A stretch of 64,000 nt of DNA from positions 868,001-932,000 of the forward strand of contig NZ_AP023180.1 in the NCBI RefSeq assembly GCF_013426915.1, written 5' to 3'. Each line of letters opens with the position of its first letter. The first letter of the stretch is position 1. Position numbers and translations under genes: made by a program. Source of the DNA: Paraburkholderia sp. PGU19 (GTDB lineage Bacteria > Pseudomonadota > Gammaproteobacteria > Burkholderiales > Burkholderiaceae). Below, piece by piece: positions 16,619 through 24,645 of this stretch. Under the pieces are notes generated by a model, which searched no databases, was not told where the DNA came from, and was given only the letters and a program-made list of their open reading frames with translations.

Positions 16619-18133
16619 TCAGGTCTTGTAGAGCATCTTCTGCAGAACCCGCGCGAGCGTCCGGGCGCCCGCGTCGATCTCGTCCACGCCGACGCCCGCA
16701 AAGCCCAGCACCAGACCTGCGGGCGCCGCGCGCTGGACCGCGTACGACGACAACGGCCGGGTTTCGATGCCGGCTTCGGCGGCGAGGCGCGCGGCCAGCG
16801 CATCGTCGGCACCCGCGGGCAAAAACGCGGGCGCATCCAGCCCGGCGACGATCGGCGGCAGCGCGAGCAGCCCCGCCCAATGGCGGCGCGCCGCTTCGCG
16901 CAGCGCTTCGGCGCGTTCGCCATACAACTCGCGCATGCGCCGCACATGACGGCCGGCATGCCCTTCCGCGATGAACGCGTGCAGCGTCGCCTGCTGATCG
17001 AGCGGCACGTGCCGGCCCGTCAGCGACCAGGCAGCGACGAACGGATCGACCAGTCGATCCGGCAGCACCGCATACGCAATGCGCAGCGCGGGAAACAGCA
17101 GCTTGCTGAACGTGCCGCAATAGATCACATGCCCTGCGCTGTCGAGACTCTTCAGCGCGGCGAGCGGCCTTCCTTCGAAGCGGTACTCGCTGTCGTAGTC
17201 GTCCTCGATCACCAGCGCGCCGCGCGCGTGCGCCCAGTCGAGCAGCGCGAGCCGCCGTTCGAGCGACAGCGCGGGACCGAGCGGCGCCTGCCGCCCGGCC
17301 GTCACGTACGCGAGCCGCGCATCGGGCGCGAGCGCGCGGCCCGCCGACACGTCGATGCCGTTCGTATCGACGGGCACAGCGGCAATGCGCGCGCCCGCCG
17401 CTTCGAGCACGAGCCGCGCGCCCTGATAGCCGGGGTCTTCCATCCACGCGGCGTCGCCGGGGTCGAGCCACAGACGCGCGGCCAGATCGATCACCTGCTG
17501 CGCGCTGCCGACGATCGCCACGTGATCCGCCGTGCAGGCGATGCCGCGCGTCACACGCACATGCTCCGCGATCACTTCGCGCAACGGACGGTAGCCCTGC
17601 GCATCGCCGTCGGCGAGCATCGAGCGGTTCGAGAGCCGCGAGCGGCGCGCCGCGACGCGCGCCCACAACGCGAACGGAAAGAACTGCAAATCGGGCTGAC
17701 TCGGACGAAATGCGCGCGTCGGAAACGAGCGGCCTTCGACGGCGAACGCGCTGCGCGCCAGCAAGCGGCCGCGCGCGGACAGCGCGATGCCTTCGTTGCG
17801 GCCCGCGTCCACTTTCTTGCGTGCATGCCGCGCGGTATCGGACACGGGTGCGGATTCGAAGCGCCCGTCCGGCAATTCGCTCGCAACGAAACTGCCGCGC
17901 CCGACCGCGCCGGACAGATAGCCTTCCGCCGCGAGTTGCGCGAACACGCCCAGCACCGTGCCGCGCGACACGCCATGACGCGCGGCGAGGTCGCGCGTCG
18001 CGGGCAGGCGCGCGCCCGGGCCGAGCCGCCCTTCGAGAATGGCCGCACGCAGTTCGCCGTAGAGCCAGCGCTGTAGTGGCACACCGTCGGGCCGTGCGTT
18101 CAATGCCAGGTCGATTTCCGTTGCACGGCGCAT
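16619..18133 (-). CDS. MocR-type GntR/aminotransferase regulator
   Basis: A 504-residue PLP-binding regulator. A GntR winged helix-turn-helix lies at residues about 15-85 (YGELRAAILEGRLGPG, then RDLAARHGVSRGTVLGVF). A fold-type I aminotransferase domain fills the rest, with the internal-aldimine Lys in YCGTFSKLLFPALRIAYA and the phosphate-binding region VIEDDYDSEYRFEGRPL. ATG 18133 with GGTAAGGGC upstream gives the usual MocR N-terminus; the frame open to 18199 is not needed. It is divergent from the AI-2E-family permease, a likely regulatory target. A PdxR role is possible, but no pdx genes are near. Confidence 0.9.
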   Translation of the reverse strand: MRRATEIDLALNARPDGVPLQRWLYGELRAAILEGRLGPGARLPATRDLAARHGVSRGTVLGVFAQLAAEGYLSGAVGRGSFVASELPDGRFESAPVSDTARHARKKVDAGRNEGIALSARGRLLARSAFAVEGRSFPTRAFRPSQPDLQFFPFALWARVAARRSRLSNRSMLADGDAQGYRPLREVIAEHVRVTRGIACTADHVAIVGSAQQVIDLAARLWLDPGDAAWMEDPGYQGARLVLEAAGARIAAVPVDTNGIDVSAGRALAPDARLAYVTAGRQAPLGPALSLERRLALLDWAHARGALVIEDDYDSEYRFEGRPLAALKSLDSAGHVIYCGTFSKLLFPALRIAYAVLPDRLVDPFVAAWSLTGRHVPLDQQATLHAFIAEGHAGRHVRRMRELYGERAEALREAARRHWAGLLALPPIVAGLDAPAFLPAGADDALAARLAAEAGIETRPLSSYAVQRAAPAGLVLGFAGVGVDEIDAGARTLARVLQKMLYKT

Positions 18134-18367
18134 GCCCTTACCCCGTAATTGGATCAACGCCCGGAAGAACAACCCAAAACTCGACCAGGCCAATTTCACG
18201 ATTATGCCTGCGGCCCCGCTTCGCCAACTTCATACAAATGCGCGCGACGCAGTTGATACACTGCACTGAACGGGCTGATGGGCGCCCGCTCGTTCTGCGT
18301 CCGGGTCTGCGTCTTGCTTACAATAGCTGCCCTTGTATCGATCGCACGGCCAACACCGGCACACGCC

Positions 18368-20266
18368 ATGAAAGTTCCGCTTGCCCCGCACCGCCCTTCG
18401 CCCAACCGCGTCTACCCGCCGGGAACGCCGGGGCTGCACGGCCTGACGTCGGTGATTACCTTCGTCGTGGTGGTCAGCGGGTTGTACTTCGCGCGCGAGG
18501 TGCTGATCCCCATCACGCTCGCCGTGCTGCTGAGTTTCCTGCTCGCGCCGCTCGTCGGCCTGTTGCGGCGTCTTCATTTCGGCCAGCTGCCGTCGATCTT
18601 CGTCGCGGTGCTCCTTGCCGTCGTCACGCTGCTCGCCGTCAGCACGCTGATCGGCGCACAGATCGCGCAGCTTGCGAGCTCGCTGCCGCAGTACCAGGCG
18701 GCCATCGAGCGCAAGGTCGAGACCGTGCAGGAGAAAACGGTGGGACGCGCCGATGCGCTGCTGTCGCGCGCGGCGACTGCGCTGGCGCGCGTCGCGCCCG
18801 ATCGCCCCGCGGTGCCTCACGAAGCGGGCCGCTCGCAAAAGCCGACCGTCTCGGCGCCGCTGCCCGTCGAAGTGCACGAGCCCATTCCATCACCGCTGCA
18901 ACTCGCTCAGCGCGTGTTCTCGCCCGTTGTCGGACCGCTCGAAACGATGTTCATCGTGCTCGTCGTGACGATCTTCATCCTGCTGCAGCGCGAAGACCTG
19001 CGCGACCGGCTGATACGCCTGTTCGGCGCGCGCGACCTGCATCGCACGACCACTGCGATCAACGACGCGGCGAGCCGCCTGTCGCGTTACTTCGTCGCGC
19101 AGCTCGGCGTGAACCTCGGCGCGGGTGCGACGATCGCGATCGGCCTCGCGATCATCGGCGTGCCGGGCGCGCTGCTGTTCGGCGTGCTGACCGCGCTGCT
19201 GCGCTTCGTGCCGTATATCGGCACGTGGATCGCGGCGCTGCTCGCCGTGATTCTCGCGGCCGCGATCCAGCCGCAATGGACCATGGCAGTGTGGACGATC
19301 GTGCTGTTCGTGACCATCGACGTCGTCGCGGGACAGGTGGTCGAGCCGCTGTTGTACGGGCATAGTTCAGGGCTGTCGCCGCTCGCTGTGGTCGTCGCGG
19401 CAATCTTCTGGAGCTGGCTGTGGGGGCCCATCGGGCTCGTGCTGTCGACGCCACTCACGCTGTGCCTCGTCACGCTGGGCCGTTACGCAGAGCGCCTGAA
19501 ATTCTTGACGGTGCTGCTTGGCGATCAGCCCGCGCTCACGCCCGCGCAGAACTTCTACCAGCGCCTGCTCGCAGACGATCCACACGAGGCCATCGTGCAG
19601 GCCGACCGGTTTCTTCGAGAAATGGCGCTTACCCGCTACTACGACGACGTCGCGCGCGAAGGCTTGCGGCTCGCGCGCAACGACACGCTGCGCGGCGTGT
19701 TCGCGCCCGAACAGCTCGCGCGCATGAACGAGACCTTGCTCGATATCATCGAGAACCTCGAGCAATTCGACGGCATGCCCGAAGAGAAGTCCGATCCCAA
19801 TTCACCCGATGCACCGCCTGCCGCGCTGCCGGAAGACGCCGCGCAGTTGCGCGTCGTGTGCGTCGCGGGCCGTGGCCCCTTCGACGAAGTGACGACGGCC
19901 ATCGCGGTGCAGTTGCTGACGCGTCGCGGCTTTGCGCCCGTCACGGCGAACTATGCGCAGTTCCGGCGCGGCCACTCGGACACGCTCGGCATCGACGGCG
20001 CGGCCATCGTCTGCGTGGTCACGCTCGACGCCCCCGAAGCGCCGCCCTATCTGCGCAATCTGCTGCGGCGCATCCGCGATCGCGCGCCCGGCGCGCAGTT
20101 GATCGTCGGGATTGGCGGGCAATCGGAGCGCGTCGATGAAGTCGGCGCATTGAGCGACACGCAAAACGCCAACGCGTTCAGCGATCTCGTCAATCAGTGC
20201 GTGCAGGCCGCGAACGCCGTATCCGCGCCGCTCGTCGAGAAAGCGCCGCGCAGTGTCGGCGCGTGA
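18368..20266 (+). CDS. AI-2E-family permease with C-terminal extension
   Basis: A 632-residue inner-membrane protein of the AI-2E/PerM family (PF01594). Residues about 15-390 carry the hydrophobic helices, including a cluster at the N-terminus and the conserved FVPYIGTWIAALLAV and WGPIGLVLSTPL regions. A long hydrophilic insertion (about 115-190) precedes the core. Beyond the usual end (about residue 400) lie some 230 extra cytoplasmic residues, including LRVVCVAGRGPFDEVTTAIA, IVCVVTLDAPE and QLIVGIGG, reminiscent of a flavodoxin-like or B12-binding-like alpha/beta fold. The ATG at 18368 is preferred over 18278, since a TACAAT-like -10 lies between them. Actual cargo is unknown; many family members are not AI-2 exporters. 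Confidence 0.83.
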   Translation: MKVPLAPHRPSPNRVYPPGTPGLHGLTSVITFVVVVSGLYFAREVLIPITLAVLLSFLLAPLVGLLRRLHFGQLPSIFVAVLLAVVTLLAVSTLIGAQIAQLASSLPQYQAAIERKVETVQEKTVGRADALLSRAATALARVAPDRPAVPHEAGRSQKPTVSAPLPVEVHEPIPSPLQLAQRVFSPVVGPLETMFIVLVVTIFILLQREDLRDRLIRLFGARDLHRTTTAINDAASRLSRYFVAQLGVNLGAGATIAIGLAIIGVPGALLFGVLTALLRFVPYIGTWIAALLAVILAAAIQPQWTMAVWTIVLFVTIDVVAGQVVEPLLYGHSSGLSPLAVVVAAIFWSWLWGPIGLVLSTPLTLCLVTLGRYAERLKFLTVLLGDQPALTPAQNFYQRLLADDPHEAIVQADRFLREMALTRYYDDVAREGLRLARNDTLRGVFAPEQLARMNETLLDIIENLEQFDGMPEEKSDPNSPDAPPAALPEDAAQLRVVCVAGRGPFDEVTTAIAVQLLTRRGFAPVTANYAQFRRGHSDTLGIDGAAIVCVVTLDAPEAPPYLRNLLRRIRDRAPGAQLIVGIGGQSERVDEVGALSDTQNANAFSDLVNQCVQAANAVSAPLVEKAPRSVGA

Positions 20267-20358
20267 ATGTGCGTGAATGCAAGTGCTTTGGCTTTGCGCG
20301 CGAATGCACCATCCACTTCATACGTTCGACCTGTATAAGGGGCTGACACGTCGTTTGC

Positions 20359-20374
20359 CTACACCTTTGTGTAG
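20359..20374. promoter_or_regulatory. CTACAC-N4-GTGTAG palindrome
   Basis: A 16-bp perfect dyad 93 bases upstream of the hydrolase-LuxR gene. A candidate operator by position only. Confidence 0.3.
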
Positions 20375-20466
20375 CAGAGCACTCACGCGGTGATAAGCTG
20401 AATGAAAGCGCGCGTCATGCGGCCCGCAAGCTGACGTGTGCTTCTTCCATCGCCGCCGGGAGGCTC

Positions 20467-21552
20467 ATGTCCGCGACCGCCCTGAAGTGGAGGCAGCAAA
20501 TCCGGCTGTGCACCGCGCACGACGGCGCGCGCATCGCGTACGCGACCTGCGGCAGCGGGCCGCCCATCGTCAAGGCCGCGAACTGGATGAGCCATCTGGA
20601 GTTCGATCTCGCGAGCCCGGTATGGAGTCACATGATTGCCGAGATGTGCCGCGACCATACGCTGATCCGCTACGATCAACGCGGCTGCGGCCTGTCGGAT
20701 CACGACGTCGCCGATATTTCGTTCGATGCCTGGAAGCAGGATCTGATCGCCGTCATCGATGCGAGCGGCGTCGACCGCTTTGCGCTGCTCGGCATTTCGC
20801 AGGGGGCATCGATCGCTATTACCTATGCCGTCGCGTTCCCGGAGCGCGTCTCGCATCTGATCCTGCATGGCGGCTACGCGCGCGGACGGCTGGTCCGCTC
20901 GCGCACCGAGCAGGCGCGCGATGAAGCCGAAACGCTCGCCAAGCTCGCCGAGATCGGCTGGGGCCAGCATAACCCCGCCTTCCGCCAGTTCTTCACGACG
21001 CAGTTCATCCCGGGCGGCACGCCCGATCAGCACCACTGGTTCAACGAACTCGAACGCATTTCGACCACGCCGCAGAACGCCGCGCGCATCATGCGTGTTT
21101 TCAACAACATCGATGTGGTCGATCTGCTGCCGCACGTGCAATGTCCGACGCTCGTGCTGCACGCGGTGCGCGACGCGCGTGTGCCGTTCGAAGAAAGCCG
21201 GCTGCTCGCGAGCCTCATTCCCAACGCGCGCTTCGTGCCGCTCGAAAGCGAGAATCATCTGACGCTCGAATCCGAGAACGCGTGGCAGCGCTGGCGCGAC
21301 GAAGTGCACGCCTTCTTGCCGCCCGCGAAGCATGCCAACCCCGTGTTCTCGTCGCTCACGCGGCGCGAGCGGGAGATCGTCGAACTGATCGCGGGCGGAC
21401 GCGATAACGCGCAGATCGCTGCGCGACTCGGTCTGTCGGAGAAGACCGTGCGCAATCACATCACGAGCATCTTCGCGAAGCTCGAAGTGGAAAGCCGCGC
21501 GCAGGCCATCGTGATGGCGCGCAAAGCGGGCTTCGACGCGCCCGCTGCCTGA
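20467..21552 (+). CDS. Alpha/beta hydrolase fused to a LuxR-type DNA-binding domain
   Basis: A 361-residue fusion. Residues about 15-285 form an alpha/beta hydrolase with nucleophile elbow GISQG (S111), acid D236 in RDARVP and H264 in ESENHLTL, so the triad looks intact. Residues about 295-355 form a LuxR/GerE helix-turn-helix (LTRREREIVELIAGGRDNAQ, then KTVRNHITSIFAKLEV). The arrangement suggests a one-component regulator whose sensor is a catalytically competent hydrolase. It is followed at 245 bases by a diiron protein that may be its target. The ATG at 20467 is preceded by GGGAGG. Confidence 0.88.
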   Translation: MSATALKWRQQIRLCTAHDGARIAYATCGSGPPIVKAANWMSHLEFDLASPVWSHMIAEMCRDHTLIRYDQRGCGLSDHDVADISFDAWKQDLIAVIDASGVDRFALLGISQGASIAITYAVAFPERVSHLILHGGYARGRLVRSRTEQARDEAETLAKLAEIGWGQHNPAFRQFFTTQFIPGGTPDQHHWFNELERISTTPQNAARIMRVFNNIDVVDLLPHVQCPTLVLHAVRDARVPFEESRLLASLIPNARFVPLESENHLTLESENAWQRWRDEVHAFLPPAKHANPVFSSLTRREREIVELIAGGRDNAQIAARLGLSEKTVRNHITSIFAKLEVESRAQAIVMARKAGFDAPAA

Positions 21553-21797
21553 TTGTCGCCTCGACGCGCTGCATGATGGGGCGCATGTCCCGGCTTTTCC
21601 CGGCTTTGCTGCAGTGCTCACTGCGAGTACCGGGACTCGCGTCACATGTCCGATCAAACACCGATCCGCACAATGCGCATCAGCGTTTCGCTACGGCATG
21701 CAACACACCACGGCGCAGCGCTTTGAGTCGGCGCCGTCTCTGTTCGTTCTTCTTTCGGCGCCACCCCACTGCAATCCCGCCGAAATGGAGTTCTCAG

Positions 21798-22766
21798 ATG
21801 CAAGCTGTAGAGTATCAACTGCCTTCCCATCGCTACGCCAAATGCGTCGAAGTGTCCAAGCGAATCCGCTGGGATATCGACAACGACGTGATCCGCGGAC
21901 GCACACTCGATATCGATCAGAAGTTTCTGCCGGACGGGCTGTCCCAGGTGTATCGCCTGCCGTTTCTGAGTGACGCTGAGCGCCGCTTCTATTCGCAGGT
22001 ACAGGGTCGCACGTATGCGAACATGTTCAAACTCGTCGAACGCTTCATCGGCGCAAAGATGCTCGAGCTAGGACGCGATCATGCGCTCGGCGACCAGATC
22101 GCACTCGAAGCCGTCGTGCGTCTGACCGACGAAGAACTGAAGCATCAGGAACTGTTCCGCCGCATCGAATTGCTCGCGGGCGCGGACATGCCCGCAGGGT
22201 ACCGCTTCCTGCCCGATGCCGACGATATCGCTACGTTCGTGCTGGGCAAATCGACGTGGGGAATTGTCGCGCTGACGTGTTTCATCGAAATCTTCTCGCA
22301 GGTGCATTACCGTCAGAGCATCGAAGCGGACGACACGCTGTCGCCGCTGTTCAAGGACGTGTTCATGTACCACTGGAAGGAGGAATCGCAGCACGCGATC
22401 ATCGACGAACTCGAATGGATGCGCGAGGACGCGAAGCTCGACAAGCCCGCGCGCGATGCCGCCGTCGACGATCTGATCGCGCTGGTGGCGGGCGTCGATG
22501 GCGTGGTGCAGATGCAGGCGCAGGAAGATGCCGCGTACTTCTGCCAGCATATGGACCGTACGCTGTCGCATGCCGAGATTGCCGAGGTGCAGGCGGCGAT
22601 GCTCGACGCGTATCGCTGGCAGTACATTGTTTCGGGTGTCGAAGAGCCGCGCTTTCGCTCGCTGCTCACGAGCGTGATCGACGAGGAGCAGGGTCAGCGC
22701 ATTTTCGCGGCGCTGGCGCCGATCATGAAACCGACGCTTGATCGGCAGACGTTGCCGCTTGTCTAA
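21798..22766 (+). CDS. Diiron (ferritin-like) protein, AurF-like
   Basis: A 322-residue soluble, mostly helical protein with repeated carboxylate-His motifs: LTDEELKHQELFRRIE (ExxH), IEIFSQVHYRQS and YHWKEESQHAIIDELEWMRED (ExxH). This is the pattern of a four-helix-bundle diiron enzyme such as the p-aminobenzoate N-oxygenase (AurF) group, although family membership is inferred from motifs only. The start MQAVEYQLPSHRYAK at 21798 has GGAG upstream; the longer open frame lacks protein-like character before it. Its likely regulator is the upstream LuxR fusion. The reaction is unknown. Confidence 0.65.
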   Translation: MQAVEYQLPSHRYAKCVEVSKRIRWDIDNDVIRGRTLDIDQKFLPDGLSQVYRLPFLSDAERRFYSQVQGRTYANMFKLVERFIGAKMLELGRDHALGDQIALEAVVRLTDEELKHQELFRRIELLAGADMPAGYRFLPDADDIATFVLGKSTWGIVALTCFIEIFSQVHYRQSIEADDTLSPLFKDVFMYHWKEESQHAIIDELEWMREDAKLDKPARDAAVDDLIALVAGVDGVVQMQAQEDAAYFCQHMDRTLSHAEIAEVQAAMLDAYRWQYIVSGVEEPRFRSLLTSVIDEEQGQRIFAALAPIMKPTLDRQTLPLV

Positions 22767-22782
22767 AGCGAGCGAAAAGAGG

Positions 22783-22818
22783 ATGAGCAAACGCGATACG
22801 TTTTTCGCGTTTGCTCAT
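22783..22818. terminator. Strong hairpin after the diiron gene
   Basis: A 13-bp perfect stem (ATGAGCAAACGCG, 22783-22795 with 22806-22818) and a 10-base loop containing GTTTTT, 16 bases after the stop. No T-run follows on either strand, so it may be a shared transcription barrier or RNA-stabilising hairpin. Confidence 0.5.
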
Positions 22819-22859
22819 TCGAAGAATTGGCCCGCGCAGTACGCGGGCCATGCGCAACG

Positions 22860-23072
22860 CTATCGACGCGAGGCCCTGACACCACCAGCAATCGAAGCCA
22901 AAAGAACTATTGCGAACCATAACGCAAAAAAACGGTTCGCCGCATCCGGATTAGTATCGAACAAACTACCGGAACCTCGAACCATTCCAAAAAGATAAAG
23001 CCCGCCCCAAGCGACAACTGTCGCGCCGACGGCGCCGAGCACGGCTCCGAGAAAAATTCGTAGCAACTTCAT
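22860..23072 (-). CDS. Two-TM small protein downstream of Tae4 (candidate immunity)
   Basis: A 70-residue protein with two hydrophobic segments (IFLGAVLGAVGATVVAWGGLYLF and FFALWFAIVLLASIAGGV, each quoted in part) joined by a short polar loop, then a basic tail RASRR. Its ATG overlaps the tae4 stop as ATGA, so it is translationally coupled to the amidase gene. Position and coupling are those of a cognate immunity protein, but the known Tai4 immunity proteins are larger, soluble and periplasmic, so this would be a different type. It could also be an unrelated small membrane protein. GC content is lower than in the flanking genes. Confidence 0.65.
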   Translation of the reverse strand: MKLLRIFLGAVLGAVGATVVAWGGLYLFGMVRGSGSLFDTNPDAANRFFALWFAIVLLASIAGGVRASRR

Positions 23073-23656
23073 TTGATTGGGAAAAACAGGATCGTCTTTG
23101 ATCTACGGAAATCTGACCACACTCCGGGGATGACGATATTCCAACTCACGCGAGCACCTGTTCCGAATCCAGTCAGTTTTTCACCGTTCCACAAATCAAT
23201 ATGGCCACCACTTGCGTCGCTATCTGATTCGCCGTCGCGCGTCCAGTAACGATCAAACATGATGATGCCCGTTCGCCCCTTGACTCGGGACAGCCAATCC
23301 GCTCCCGTGACGTCTTCGGCTTTTCCAAGTCCGGCGAACGGTTGCAACCTGAGCCATTCCCCCAGTTCGTTGGCACGCGTCGCAGTCGCCTTGCCGTCCA
23401 GTATGACTCGTCCGATGGAAGCTTGTCCCGACAGCGGCTTAACAAGCTTCGCGGAGAACGACTTCATCTCGATCCCGACGCGATGAAGCGTAACGCTCAG
23501 TCGAATCGCGCACTGGTCCTTGTAACCCGGGTCGTTGTAAGGGTTGCCAGTCGGATAGTTCTCCCATAGTTCCCGAAACGAAACAACCCTCAACTGCACC
23601 ACGTGGATAGACCCCGGTGTCGAGTTCGTTCTAACTACTGTTTTTGGATTCGGCAC
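23069..23656 (-). CDS. tae4: Type VI secretion amidase effector, Tae4 family
   Basis: A 195-residue peptidoglycan amidase of the NlpC/P60-like Tae4 family, which cleaves the gamma-D-Glu-mDAP bond in target-cell periplasms (family knowledge). The catalytic Cys is C49 in DQCAIRLSVTLHRVG and the catalytic His is H152 in SGGHIDLWNGEKL. NPYNDPGY upstream of the Cys is also typical. It starts at a GTG (23656) with AAGGAG 8 bases before, directly after the PAAR gene stop. A coupled two-TM protein gene follows. There is no signal peptide, consistent with delivery by a T6SS spike rather than by Sec. The region is less GC-rich than its surroundings, suggesting acquisition. Confidence 0.87.
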   Translation of the reverse strand: MPNPKTVVRTNSTPGSIHVVQLRVVSFRELWENYPTGNPYNDPGYKDQCAIRLSVTLHRVGIEMKSFSAKLVKPLSGQASIGRVILDGKATATRANELGEWLRLQPFAGLGKAEDVTGADWLSRVKGRTGIIMFDRYWTRDGESDSDASGGHIDLWNGEKLTGFGTGARVSWNIVIPGVWSDFRRSKTILFFPIK

Positions 23657-23659
23657 GTC

Positions 23660-24208
23660 TCAAGCTCCTTCCCGTCTTACGAGAGCCTCTTCGCCCCAAT
23701 GGACCGTGTAGTAGTCGGCCTCGTCTGTGTTTACGCGCGATAGCAGACCACTTGCTCCCATACGTCCTGAAAAGGTCTGTCCATCCGCCGTCTCGACAGA
23801 ATATGGATAGCCATCGAGAACAATATCAGGTGCGACTGCTCGAACCTGTTCGTCAAATGTATCGATCGAGAGCAAGGCGGGTGCGCAGACAACTGTCTCG
23901 CCTGCGTTGCCAGCGACCGCGCGACCTTGAGTGGTTTCGAGAAATATTCCCGGATTGCTGCCGACGATTACCCGGTTTCTTTTGCATGGACATAACACGA
24001 GGTCGCCATCAATCACGACATCTCGGCCTTTCTCCGACATGCCCCTGCCGGTGCCGAATATCTTGTAGATTCCCTCGCAGTTGCCGCAGGTCGCTTCGTC
24101 ACCGCTCAAGGCAACCTTTTTGCCATCGTCGTGAATTGTGGATGAAAACGCGAGCACCACGCCGCGTGTCGTCGTGGTGTCGCCGTGCCGCGCCGCCGCC
24201 TTATGCAT
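23660..24208 (-). CDS. PAAR-domain T6SS spike-tip protein with C-terminal extension
   Basis: A 182-residue PAAR protein that would cap the VgrG spike and load the adjacent effector. Residues 1-90 are the PAAR domain (MHKAAARHGDTTTTRG at the start, CGNCEGIYKIFGTGRGMSEK, DGDLVLCPC with paired Cys residues). After a linker, residues about 119-175 (TFDEQVRAVAP...YPYSVETADGQTFSGRMGASGLLSR) resemble the transthyretin-like extensions that join PAAR proteins to cargo. The ATG at 24208 is preceded by GGGGAG; the open frame extends 40 codons further without protein-like sequence. It is separated by 3 bases from tae4. No tss structural genes are in the window, so this is an orphan cargo cassette. Confidence 0.85.
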   Translation of the reverse strand: MHKAAARHGDTTTTRGVVLAFSSTIHDDGKKVALSGDEATCGNCEGIYKIFGTGRGMSEKGRDVVIDGDLVLCPCKRNRVIVGSNPGIFLETTQGRAVAGNAGETVVCAPALLSIDTFDEQVRAVAPDIVLDGYPYSVETADGQTFSGRMGASGLLSRVNTDEADYYTVHWGEEALVRREGA

Positions 24209-24645
24209 GCGTCTCCCCTGCTTGTGCGTTAAGGCTGCGGACCAATGTGCAGGCTGGTTGAGTGCGCCCGCCCATCGTACCAATACATGTTTCGTTGTTC
24301 TGTTGTCCCAGCATACCCGGTCTCCCATGCGAATCGAGTTCTCGACTGAAATGGTGCTTTTGACGAGAGTAACCGCTGTCCCTCATATCAATTGTCAAAA
24401 ATCGTCGAACTGCGGCAGACGCTAAACTGCTGTCTGGATATGGCCGTCATCCCGCAAAACGAAAAACCGATTCTTGCCGGTTGGCTTTTCGTGCCATCTT
24501 TCCATTTGTCGATTTTTGCGGCCGAGATGCGGCGACGGTCGCCTTGCCGGTTTCTTGATTCTTTGATACTTAAGCATGTAACCTCCGAACGACCGGAATG
24601 CATGCTCCAAACGCAGAACCACAGCACCGCTAGCGCAGAGGGCGT
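24209..24645. other. Spacer between the T6SS cassette and the VC0807 gene
   Basis: About 440 lower-GC bases. Apart from the short basic frame at 24422-24577 I see no gene. A TTGACA-like hexamer at about 24393-24398 (minus strand) is the best hint of a promoter for the PAAR-tae4 transcript, without a convincing -10. Confidence 0.4.
24422..24577 (-). CDS. Short basic open frame with a strong Shine-Dalgarno
   Basis: A 51-residue, highly basic frame (starting MLKYQRIKKPARRPSPHLGR) with GGAGG six bases before the ATG. It lies upstream of the PAAR gene on the same strand, in the same lower-GC segment. No domain is recognised. It may be a real small protein, a leader or a degraded gene end. I favour small protein only weakly, on the ribosome-binding site. 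Confidence 0.35.
   Translation of the reverse strand: MLKYQRIKKPARRPSPHLGRKNRQMERWHEKPTGKNRFFVLRDDGHIQTAV

Noticed and set aside
18278..18367. An upstream ATG that would give the permease a signal-peptide-like N-terminus ending in AHA
   Set aside because: A TACAAT-like -10 lies inside it, and permeases of this family do not carry cleaved signals; ATG 18368 is preferred.
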